64,000 bases of DNA, from contig OZ010787.1 in the NCBI GenBank assembly GCA_963932465.1, positions 12,149,284 to 12,213,283 on the forward strand, written 5' to 3'. Positions 36,353 to 48,400 of the stretch are shown piece by piece; the stretch's first letter is position 1, and each line of letters begins with the position of its first letter. The position numbers were made by a program, and so were the translations under genes. Under the pieces are notes generated by a model, which ran no database searches, was not told the DNA's origin, and worked only from the letters and a program-made list of their open reading frames with translations. This DNA is from Maratus speciosus (lineage: Eukaryota; Arthropoda; Arachnida; Araneae; Salticidae).

Positions 36353-38233
36353 AATTTTGCCGATAATGTGCGGAAAAATTGAAAAATAGTGAATTTTGTC
36401 AATCGGGTGTGAAAAAACAGAGGAATTTGTCCATTAGGTGTGGAAAAAATGTGAATTTTGTCAATGTGCAGCGGGAAAAAAATTACAAATTCCGTCAGTC
36501 AGTTGAGATCGTGAATTTCGTCGATCGGGCGTGGAAAAATTGTGGATTTTGTTGTTTAGAGGTAGAAAATTATGTTGATTCACAGAAAAATAGCAAACTT
36601 CGTTAATCAGGTGCAGATAAAAAGGGAATTTTGTCAATTGGGTGTGAAAAAATAGCAAATCTCATTGGTCGGGTAGGTAAAAATGGCAAATTTAGTCAAT
36701 CAGGTGTGGAAAAATAGCAAATTTGTTTGATCAGGCACGAAAAAATTGCGAATTTTGTCGATAATGTGCGCGAAAATTGAAAAATAATGAATTTTGTCAA
36801 TCGGGTGTGAAAAAACAGAGGATTTTGTCTATCAGGTGTGGAAAAATTGTGACTTTTGTCAATGTGCAGCGGGAAAAAATCACAAATTCCGTCAGTCAGT
36901 TGAGATCATGAATTTCGTCGATACGGCGTGAAAAAATCATGAATTTTGTTGTTTAGAAGTAGAAAAATCTCAAATTTTGTTGATTCACAGAAAAATAGGG
37001 AATTTTGTCAATCGGGTGTGAAAAAATAGCAAATACCATTGGTTGGGTAGGAAAAAATGGCATATTTACTCAATCAGGTGTAGAAAAATAGCGAATTTGC
37101 TTGATCAAGCACGAAAAAATTGCGAATTTTGCCGATTATGTGCGGAAAAATTGAAAAATAGTGAATTTTGTCAATCGGGTGTGAAAAAACAGTGAATTTT
37201 GTCAATTGGGTGTGGAAAAATTATGAATTTTGTCAATGTGTAGCGGGAAAAAATCACAAATTCCGTCAGTCAGTTGAGATCATGAATTTCGTCGATCCGG
37301 CGTGAAAAAATCGTGAATCCAATTAGTTGGGTAGGAAAAAATGGCGAATTTAGTCAATCAGGCGTGGAAAAATAGCAAATTTGTTTTATCAGGCACGAAA
37401 AAATTGCGAATTTTGTCGATAATGTGCGGAAAAATTGAAAAATAGTGAATTTTGTCAATCGGGTGTGAAAAAATAGCAAATCCCATTGGTCGGGTGAGAA
37501 AAAATGTTGAATTTAGTCAATCAGGCGTGGAAAAATAGCAAATTTGTTTGATCAGGCACAAAAAAATTGCGAATATTGTCGATAATGTGCGGAAAAATTG
37601 AAAAATAGTGAATTTTGTCAATCGGGTGTGAAAAAACAGAGGATTTTGTCTATTGGATGAGGAAAACTTGTGAATTTTGTCAATGTGCAGCGGGAAAAAA
37701 TCACAAATTCCGTCAGCCAGTTGAGATCGTGATTTTCGTGGATCCGGCGTGAAAAAATCGTGAATTTTGTTGTTTAGAAGTAGAAAAATCTCAAATTTTG
37801 TTGATTCACAGAAAAATAGCAAACTTCATTAATCAGGCACAGAAAAAAAGGGAATTTTGTGAATCGGGTGTGAAAAAATAGCAAATCCCATTTTTTGGGT
37901 AGGAAAAAATGGCGAATTTAGTCAATCAGGCGTGGAAAAATAGCGAATTTGTTTGATCAGGCACGAAAAAATTGCGAATATTGTCGATAATGTGCGGAAA
38001 AATTGAAAAATAGTGAATTTTGTCAATCGGGTGTGAAAAAACAGAGGATTTTGTCTATTGGGTGAGGAAAACTTGTGAATTTTGTCAATGTGCAGCGGAA
38101 AAAAATCACAAATTCCGTCAGCCAGTTGAGATCGTGAATTTCGTCGATCCGGCGTGAAAAAATCGTGAATTTTGTTGTTTAGAAGTAGAAAAATCTCAAA
38201 TTTTGTTGATTCACAGAAAAATAGCAAACTTCA

Positions 38234-38237
38234 TTAA
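38234..38237. other. Empty MITE target site (single TTAA)
   Basis: AACTTCATTAATCAGGCAC is uninterrupted here. The unit on its left has the private GCGAATTTG variant of the unit left of MITE copy 7. The unit on its right has the CATTCGTTGGGTAGG and GCGGAAAATTTG variants that follow MITE copies elsewhere. So the flanks are of the MITE-bearing type but the element is absent without scar. Confidence 0.7.
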
Positions 38238-39042
38238 TCAGGCACAGAAAAAAAGGGAATTTTGTGAATCGGGTGTGAAAAAATAGCAAATCCCATTCGT
38301 TGGGTAGGAAAAAATGGCGAATTTAGTCAATCAGGCGTGGAAAAATAGCAAATTTGTTTGATCAGGCACGAAAAAATTGCGAATATTGTCGATAATGTGC
38401 GGAAAATTTGAAAAACAGTGAATTTTGTCAATCGGGTGTGAAAAAACAGAGGATTTTGTCTATTGGGTGCGGAAAACTTGTGAATTTTGTCAATGTGCAG
38501 CAGGAAAAAATCACAAATTCCGTCAGCCAGTTGAGATCATGAATTTCGTCGATACGGCGTGAAAAAATCATGAATTTTGTTGTTTAGAAGTAGAAAATCT
38601 CAAATTTTGTTGATTCACAAAAAAATAGCAAACTTCATTAATCAGGCACAGAAAAAAAGGGAATTTTGTCAATCGGTTGTGAAAAAATAGCAAATCCCAT
38701 TGGTCGGGTAGGAAAAAATGGCATATTTAGTCAATCAGGTGTGGAAAAATAGCGAATTTGTTTGATCAGGCACGAAAAAATTGCGAATATTGTCGATAAT
38801 GTGCGGAAAAATTGAAAAATAGTGAATTTTGTCAATCGGGTGTGAAAAAACAGAGGATTTTGTCTATTGGGTGAGGAAAACTTGTGAATTTTGTCAATGT
38901 GCAGCGGAAAAAAATCACAAATTCCGTCAGCCAGTTGAGATCGTGAATTTCGTCGATCCGGCGTGAAAAAATCGTGAATTTTGTTGTTTAGAAGTAGAAA
39001 AATCTCAAATTTTGTTGATTCACAGAAAAATAGCAAACTTCA

Positions 39043-39046
39043 TTAA
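39043..39046. other. Second empty MITE target site (single TTAA)
   Basis: Exactly 809 bp from the first empty site, in the second copy of the 809-bp tandem, with the same flank variants. The empty state therefore existed before that duplication. Confidence 0.7.
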
Positions 39047-42000
39047 TCAGGCACAGAAAAAAAGGGAATTTTGTGAATCGGGTGTGAAAAAATAGCAAAT
39101 CCCATTCGTTGGGTAGGAAAAAATGGCGAATTTAGTCAATCAGGCGTGGAAAAATAGTAAATTTGTTTGATCAGGCACGAAAAAATTGCGAATATTGTCG
39201 ATAATGTGCGGAAAATTTGAAAAATAGTGAATTTTGTCAATCGGGTGTGAAAAAACAGAGGATTTTGTCTATTGGGTGCGGAAAACTTGTGAATTTTGTC
39301 AATGTGCAGCAGGAAAAAATCACAAATTCCGTCAGCCAGTTGAGATCATGAATTTCGTCGATACGGCGTGAAAAAATCATGAATTTTGTTGTTTAGAAGT
39401 AGAAAATCTCAAATTTTGTTGATTCACAAAAAAATAGCAAACTTCATTAATCAGGCACAGAAAAAAAGGGAATTTTGTCAATCGGTTGTGAAAAAATAGC
39501 AAATCCCATTGGTCGGGTAGGAAAAAATGGCATATTTAGTCAATCAGGTGTGGAAAAATAGCGAATTTGTTTGATCAGGCACGAAAAAATTGCGAATTTT
39601 GTCGATAATGTGCGCGAAAATTGAAAAATAATGAATTTTGTCAATCGGGTGTGAAAAAACAGTGAATTTTGTCAATTGGGTGTGGAAAAATTGTGAATAT
39701 TGTCAATGTGCAGCGGGAAAAAATCACAAATTCCGTCAGTCAGTTGAGATCATGAATTTCGTCGATACGGCGTGAAAAAATCATGAATTTTGTTGTTTAG
39801 AAGTAGAAAAATCTCAAATTTTGTTGATTCACAGAAAAATAGGGAATTTTGTCAATCGGGTGTGAAAAAATAGCAAATTCCATTGGTCGGGTAGGAAAAA
39901 ATGGCATATTTACTCAATCAGGTGTAGAAAAATAGCGAATTTGTTTCATCAAGCACGAAAAAAATTGCGAATTTTGCCGATAATGTGCGGAAAAATTGAA
40001 AAATAGTGAATTTTGTCAATCGGGTGTGAAAAAACAGTGAATTTTGTCAATTGGGTGTGGAAAAATTGTGAATTTTGTCAATGTGCAGCGGGAAAAAATC
40101 ACAAATTCCGTCAGTCAGTTGAGATCATGAATTTCGTCGATACGGCGTGAAAAAAATCATGAATTTTGTTGTTTAGAAGTAGAAAAATCTCAAATTTTGT
40201 TGATTCACAGAAAAATAGGGAATTTCGTCGATCCGGCGTGAAAAAATCGCGACTCCAATTAGTTGGGTAGGAAAAAATGGCGAATTTAGTCAATCAGGCG
40301 TGGAAAAATAGCAAATTTGTTTTATCAGGCACGAAAAAATTGCGAATATTGTCGATAATGTGCGGAAAAATTGAAAAATAGTGAATTTTGTCAATCGGGT
40401 GTGAAAAAACAGTAAAGTTTGTCAATTGGGTGTGGAAAAATTGTGAATTTTGTCAATGTGCAGTGGGAAAAAATCACAAATTCCGTCAGTCAGTTGGGAT
40501 CATGAATTTCGTCGATCCGGCGTGAAAAAATAGTGAATTTTGTTGTTTAGAAGTAGAAAAATCTCAAATTTTGTTGATTCACAGAAAAATAGCAAACTTC
40601 ATTAATCAGGCACAGAAAAAAAAGGGAATTTTGTCAATCGGGTGTGAAAAAATACCAAATCCCATTGGTCGGGTAGGAAAAAATGTCATATTTAGTCAAT
40701 CAGGTGTGGAAAAATAGCCAATTTGTTTGATCAGGCACGAAAAAATTGCGAATATTGCGATAATGTGCGGAAAAATTGAAAAATAGTAAATTTTGTCAAT
40801 CGGGTTTGAAAAAACAGTGAATTTTTTCAATTGGGTATGGAAAAATTGTGAATTTTGTCAATGTGCAGCGGAAAAAAATCACAAATTCCGTTAGTCAGTT
40901 GAGATCATGAATTTCGTCGATCCGGCGTGAAAAAATCATGAATTTTGTTGTTTAGAAGTAGAAAAATCTCAAATTTTGTTGATTCACAGAAAAATAGAGA
41001 ATTTTGTCAATCGGGTGTGAAAAAATAGCAAATCCCATTTGTCGAGTTGGAAAAAATGGCATATTTAGTTAATCAGGTGTGGAAAAATAGCGAATTTGTT
41101 TGATCAGGCACGAAAAAATTGCGAATTTTGCCGATAATGTGCGGAAAAATTGAAAAATAGTGAATTTTGTCAATCGGGTTTGAAAAAACAGTGAATTTTG
41201 TCAATTGGGTGTGGAAAAATTGTGAATTTTGTCAATGTGCAGTGGGAAAAAATCACAAATTCTGTCAGTCAGTTGAGATCATGAATTTCGTCGATCCGGC
41301 GTGAAAAAATCGTGAATTTTGTTGTTTAGAAGTAGAAAAATCTCAAATTTTGTTGATTCACAGAAAACTAGCAAACTTCATTAATCAGGCACAGAAAAAA
41401 AGGGAATTTTGCCAACCGGGTGTGAAAAAATAGCAAATCCCATTCGTCGGGTAGGAAAAAATGGCGAATTTAGTCAATCAGGCGTGGAAAAATAGCAAAT
41501 TTGATTGATCAGGCCCGAACAAAATTGCGAATATTGTCGATAATGTGCGGAAAAATTGAAAAATAGTGAATTTTGTCAATCGGGTGTGAAAAAACAGAGG
41601 ATTTTGTCTATTGGGTGTGGAAAACTTGTGAATTTTGTCAATGTGCAGCGGGAAAAAATCACAAATTCCGTCAGTCAGTTGAGATCATGAATTTCGTCGA
41701 TCCGGCGTGAAAAAATAGTGAATTTTGTTGTTTAGAAGTAGAAAAATCTCAAATTTTGTTGATTCACAGAAAAATAGCAAACTTCATTAATCAGGCACAG
41801 AAAAAAAGGGAATTTTGTCAATCGGGTGTGAAAAAATACCAAATCCCATTGGTCGGGTAGGAAAAAATGTCATATTTAGTCAATCAGGCGTGGAAAAATA
41901 GCAAATTTGATTGATCAGGCCCGAAAAAATTGCGAATATTGTCGATAATGTGCGGAAAAATTGAAAAATAGTGAATTTTGTCAATCGGGTGTGAAAAAAC

Positions 42001-45000
42001 AGAGGATTTTGTCTATTGGGTGTGGAAAACTTGTGAATTTTGTCAATGTGCAGCGGGAAAAAATCACAAATTCCGTCAGTCAGTTGAGATCATGAATTTC
42101 GTCGATCCGGCGTGAAACAATCGTGAATTTTGTTGTTTAGAAGTAGAAAAATGTCAAATTTTGTTGATTCACAGAAAAATAGGGAATTTTGTCAATCGGG
42201 TGTGAAAAGATAGCAAATCCCATTGGTCGGGTAGGGAAAAATGGCATATTTAGTCAATCAGGTGTGGAAAAATAGAGAATTTGTTTGATCAGGCACGAAA
42301 AAATTGCGAATATTGCCGATAATGTGCGGAAAATTGAAAAATAGTGAATTTTGTCAATCGGGTGTGAAAAAACAGCGAATTTTGTCAAATGGGTGTGGAA
42401 AAATTGTGAATTTTGTCAATGTGCAGCGGGAAAAAATCACAAATTCCGTTAGTCAGTTGAGATCATGAATTTTGTCGATCCGGCGTGAAAAAATCATGAA
42501 TTTTGTTGTTTAGAAGTAGAAAATCTCAAATTTTGTTGATTCACAGAAAAATAGAGAATTTTGTCAATCGGGTGTGAAAAAATAGCAAATCCCATTTGTC
42601 GAGTAGGAAAAAATGGCATATTTAGTTAATCAGGTGTGGAAAAATAGCGAATTTGTTTGATCAGGCACGAAAAAATTGCGAATTTTGCCGATAATGTGCG
42701 GAAAATTTGAAAAATAGTGAATTTTGTCAATCGGGTTTGAAAAAACAGTGAATTTTGTCAATTGGGTGTGGAAAAATTGTGAATTTTGTCAATGTGCAGT
42801 GGGAAAAAATGACAAATTCTCTCAGTCAGTTGAGATCATGAATTTCGTCGATCCGGCGTGAAAAAATTGTGAATTTTGTTGTTTAGAAGTAGAAAAATCT
42901 CAAATTTTGTTGATTCAAAAAAATAGCAAACTTCATTAATCAGGCACAGAAAAAAAGGGAATTTTGTCAATCGGGTGTGAAAAAATAGCAAATCCCATTC
43001 GTCGGGTAGGAAAAAATGGCGAATTTAGTCAATCAAGCGTGGAAAAATAGCAAATTTGTTTGATCAGGCACGAAAAAATTGCAAATTTTGTCGATAATGT
43101 GCGGAAAAATTGAAAAATAGTGAATTTTGTCAATCGGGTGTGAAAAAATAGCAAATCCCATTGGTCGGGTGAGAAAAAATGGCCAATTTAGTCAATCAGG
43201 CGTGGAAAAATAGCAAATTTGTTTGATCAGGCACGAAAAAATTGCGAATATTGTCGGTAATGTGCGGAAAATTGAAAAATAGTGAATTTTGTCAATCGGG
43301 TGTGAAAAAACTAGGATTTTGTCTATTGGGTGCGTAAAACTTGTGAATTTTGTCAATGTGCAGCGGGAAAAAATCACAAATTCCATCAGCCAGTTTAGAT
43401 CATGAATTTCGTCGATACGGCGTGAAAAAATCATGAATTTTGTTGTTTAGAAGTAGAAAAATCTCAAATTTTGTTGATTCACAAAAAAATAGCAAACTTC
43501 ATTAATCAGGCACAGTAAAAAAGGGAATTTTGTCAATCGGGTGTGAAAAAATAGCAAATCTTATTCGTCGGGTAGGAAAAAATGGCGAATTTAGTCATTG
43601 AGGCGTGGAAAAATAGCAAATTTGTTTGATCAGGCACGAAAAAATTGCGAATTTTGTCGATAATGTGCGGAAAAATTGAAAAATCGTGAATTTTGTCAAT
43701 CGGGTGTGAAAAAAAGCAAATCCCATTGGTCGGGTAAGAAAAAATGTCGAATTTATTCAATCAGGTGTGGAAAAATAGCAAATTTGTTTGATCAGGCACG
43801 AAAAAATTGCGAATATTGTCGATAATGTGCGGAAAAATTGAAAAATAGTGAATTTTGTCAATCGGGTGTGAAAAAACAGAGGATTTTGTCTATTGGGTGT
43901 GGAAAACTTGTGAATTTTGTCAATGTGCAGCGGGAAAAAATCACAAATTCCGTCAGTCAGTTGAGATCATGAATTTCGTCGATCCGGCGTGAAACAATCG
44001 TGAATTTTGTTGTTTAGAAGTAGAAAAATGTCAAATTTTGTTGATTCACAGAAAAATAGGGAATTTTGTCAATCGGGTGTGAAAAGATAGCAAATCCCAT
44101 TGGTCGGGTAGGGAAAAATGGCATATTTAGTCAATCAGGTGTGGAAAAATAGAGAATTTGTTTGATCAGGCACGAAAAAATTGCGAATATTGCCGATAAT
44201 GTGCGGAAAAATTGAAAAATAGTGAATTTTGTCAATCGGGTGTGAAAAAACAGCGAATTTTGTCAAATGGTTGTTGAAAAATTGTGAATTTTGTCAATGT
44301 GCAGCGGGAAAAAATCACAAATTCCGTTAGTCAGTTGAGATCATGAATTTCGTCGATCCGGCGTGAAAAAATCATGAATTTTGTTGTTTAGAAGTAGAAA
44401 ATCTCAAATTTTGTTGATTCACAGAAAAATAGAGAATTTTGTCAATCGGGTGTGAAAAAATAGCAAATCCCATTGGTCGGGTAGGAAATAATGGCATATT
44501 TAGTCAATCAGGTGTGGAAAAATACCGAATTTGTTTGATCAGGCACGAAAAAATTGCGAATATTGCCGATAATGTGAGGAAAAATTGAAAAATAGTGAAT
44601 TTTGTCAATCGGGTGTGAAAAAACAGTAAAGTTTGTCAATTGGGTGTGGAAAAATTGTGAATTTTGTCAATGTGCAGCGGGAAAAAATCACAAATTCCGT
44701 CAGTCAGTTGACATCATGAATTTCGTCGATCCGGCGTGAAAAAATAGTGAATTTTGTTGTTTAGAAGTAGAAAAATCTCAAATTTTGTTGATTCACAGAA
44801 AAATAGCAAACTTCATTAATCAGGCACAGAAAAAAAGGGAATTTTGTCAATCGGGTGTGAAAAAATACCAAATCCCATTGGTCGGGTAGGAAAAAATGTC
44901 ATATTTAGTCAATCAGGTGTGGAAAAATAGCCAATTTGTTTGATCAGGCACGAAAAAATTGCGAATATTGCGATAATGTGCGGAAAAATTGAAAAATAGT

Positions 45001-45475
45001 AAATTTTGTCAATCGGGCTTGAAAAAACAGTGAAGTTTTTCAATTGAGTATGGAAAAATTGTGAATTTTGTCAATGTGCAGCGGAAAAAAATCACAAATT
45101 CCGTTAGTCAGTTGAGATCATGAATTTCGTCGATCCGGCGTGAAAAAATCATGAATTTTGTTGTTTAGAAGTAGAAAAATCTCAAATTTTGTTGATTCAC
45201 AGAAAAATAGAGAATTTTGTCAATCGGGTGTGAAAAAATAGCAAATCCCATTTGTCGAGTTGGAAAAAATGGCATACTTAGTTAATCAGGTGTGGAAAAA
45301 TAGCGAATTTGTTTGATCAGGCACGAAAAAATTGCGAATTTTGCCGATAATGTGCGGAAAATTTGAAAAATAGTGAATTGTGTCAATCGGGTTTGAAAAA
45401 ACAGTGAATTTTGTCAATTGGGTGTGGAAAAATTGTGAATTTTGTCAATGTGCAGTGGGAAAAAATCACAAATTC

Positions 45476-48400
45476 TGTCAGTCAGTTGAGATCATGAATT
45501 TCGTCGATCCGGCGTGAAAAAATCGTGAATTTTGTTGTTTAGAAGGAGAAAAATCTCAAATTTTGTTGATTCACAGAAAACTAGCAAACTTCATTAATCA
45601 GGCACAGAAAAAAAGGGAATTTTGTCAACCGGGTGTGAAAAAATAGCAAATCCCATTCGTCGGGTAGGAAAAAATGGCGAATTTAGTCAATCAGGCGTGG
45701 AAAAATAGCAAATTTGTTTGATCAGGCCCGAAAAAATTGCGAATATTGTCGATAATGTGCGGAAAAATTGAAAAATAGTGAATTTTGTCAATCGGGTGTG
45801 AAAAAACAGAGGATTTTGTCTATTGGGTGTGGAAAACTTGTGAATTTTGTCAATGTGCAGCGGGAAAAAATCACAAATTCCGTCAGTCAGTTGAGATCAT
45901 GAATTTCGTCGATCCGGCGTGAAACAATCGTGAATTTTGTTGTTTAGAAGTAGAAAAATGTCAAATTTTGTTGATTCACAGAAAAATAGGGAATTTTGTC
46001 AATCGGGTGTGAAAAGATAGCAAATCCCATTGGTCGGGTAGGGAAAAATGGCATATTTAGTCAATCAGGTGTGGAAAAATAGAGAATTTGTTTGATCAGG
46101 CACGAAAAAATTGCGAATATTGCCGATAATGTGCGGAAAATTGAAAAATAGTGAATTTTGTCAATCGGGTGTGAAAAAACAGCGAATTTTGTCAAATGGG
46201 TGTGGAAAAATTGTGAATTTTGTCAATGTGCAGTGGGAAAAAATGACAAATTCTCTCAGTCAGTTGAGATCATGAATTTCGTCGATCCGGCGTGAAAAAA
46301 TTGTGAATTTTGTTGTTTAGAAGTAGAAAAATCTCAAATTTTGTTGATTCAAAAAAATAGCAAACTTCATTAATCAGGCACAGAAAAAAAGGGAATTTTG
46401 TCAATCGGGTGTGAAAAAATAGAAAATCTTATTCGTCGGGTAGGAAAAAATGGCGAATTTAGTCATTGAGGCGTGGAAAAATAGCAAATTTGTTTGATCA
46501 GGCACGAAAAAATTGCGAATTTTGTCGATAATGTGCGGAAAAATTGAAAAATAGTGAATTTTGTCAATCGGGTGTGAAAAAATAGCAAATCCCATTGGTC
46601 GGGTGAGAAAAAATGGCCAATTTAGTCAATCAGGCGTGGAAAAATAGCAAATTTGTTTGATCAGGCACGAAAAAATTGCAAATTTTGTCGATAATGTGCG
46701 GAAAAATTGAAAAATAGTGAATTTTGTCAATCGGGTGTGAAAAAATAGCAAATCCCATTGGTCGGGTGAGAAAAAATGGCCAATTTAGTCAATCAGGCGT
46801 GGAAAAATAGCAAATTTGTTTGATCAGGCACGAAAAAATTGCGAATATTGTCGGTAATGTGCGGAAAATTGAAAAATAGTGAATTTTGTCAATCGGGTGT
46901 GAAAAAACAGAGGATTTTGTCTATTGGGTGCGTAAAACTTGTGAATTTTGTCAATGTGCAGCGGGAAAAAATCACAAATTCCATCAGCCAGTTTAGATCA
47001 TGAATTTCGTCGATACGGCGTGAAAAAATCATGAATTTTGTTGTTTAGAAGTAGAAAAATCTCAAATTTTGTTGATTCACAAAAAAATAGCAAACTTCAT
47101 TAATCAGGCACAGTAAAAAAGGGAATTTTGTCAATCGGGTGTGAAAAAATAGCAAATCTTATTCGTCGGGTAGGAAAAAATGGCGAATTTAGTCATTGAG
47201 GCGTGGAAAAATAGCAAATTTGTTTGATCAGGCACGAAAAAATTGCGAATTTTGTCGATAATGTGCGGAAAAATTGAAAAATAGTGAATTTTGTCAATCG
47301 GGTGTGAAAAAAAGCAAATCCCATTGGTCGGGTAAGAAAAAATGTCGAATTTATTCAATCAGGTGTGGAAAAATAGCAAATTTGTTTGATCAGGCACGAA
47401 AAAATTGCGAATATTGTCGATAATGTGCGGAAAAATTGAAAAATAGTGAATTTTGTCAATCGGGTGTGAAAAAACAGAGGATTTTGTCTATTGGGTGTGG
47501 AAAACTTGTGAATTTTGTCAATGTGCAGCGGGAAAAAATCACAAATTCCGTTAGTCAGTTGAGATCATGAATTTCGTCGATCCGGCGTGAAAAAATCATG
47601 AATTTTGTTGTTTAGAAGTAGAAAATCTCAAATTTTGTTGATTCACAGAAAAATAGAGAATTTTGTCAATCGGGTGTGAAAAAATAGCAAATCCCATTGG
47701 TCGGGTAGGAAATAATGGCATATTTAGTCAATCAGGTGTGGAAAAATACCGAATTTGTTTGATCAGGCACGAAAAAATTGCGAATATTGCCGATAATGTG
47801 AGGAAAAATTGAAAAATAGTGAATTTTGTCAATCGGGTGTGAAAAAACAGTAAAGTTTGTCAATTGGGTGTGGAAAAATTGTGAATTTTGTCAATGTGCA
47901 GCGGGAAAAAATCACAAATTCCGTCAGTCAGTTGAGATCATGAATTTCGTCGATCCGGCGTGAAAAAATAGTGAATTTTGTTGTTTAGAAGTAGAAAAAT
48001 CTCAAATTTTGTTGATTCACAGAAAAATAGCAAACTTCATTAATCAGGCACAGAAAAAAAGGGAATTTTGTCAATCGGGTGTGAAAAAATACCAAATCCC
48101 ATTGGTCGGGTAGGAAAAAATGTCATATTTAGTCAATCAGGTGTGGAAAAATAGCCAATTTGTTTGATCAGGCACGAAAAAATTGCGAATATTGCGATAA
48201 TGTGCGGAAAAATTGAAAAATAGTAAATTTTGTCAATCGGGTTTGAAAAAACAGTGAAGTTTTTCAATTGGGTATGGAAAAATTGTGAATTTTGTCAATG
48301 TGCAGCGGAAAAAAATCACAAATTCCGTTAGTCAGTTGAGATCATGAATTTCGTCGATCCGGCGTAAAAAAATCATGAATTTTGTTGTTTAGAAGTAGAA

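Larger units (their letters stand above)
36353..45475. repeat. Mixed block, MITE-free, with 809-bp tandem and repeated second-family units
   Basis: 36353-38237 repeats 31006-32890. Then an 809-bp segment occurs twice (37922 and 38731 landmarks). From about 39.8 kb to 41.5 kb it is collinear with 33.1-34.8 kb at offset about 6,735. The rest is made of ~1.2-kb segments of the second family (markers ATACCAAATCCC at 40654 and 41838). No MITE is present in this ~9 kb. Confidence 0.7.
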
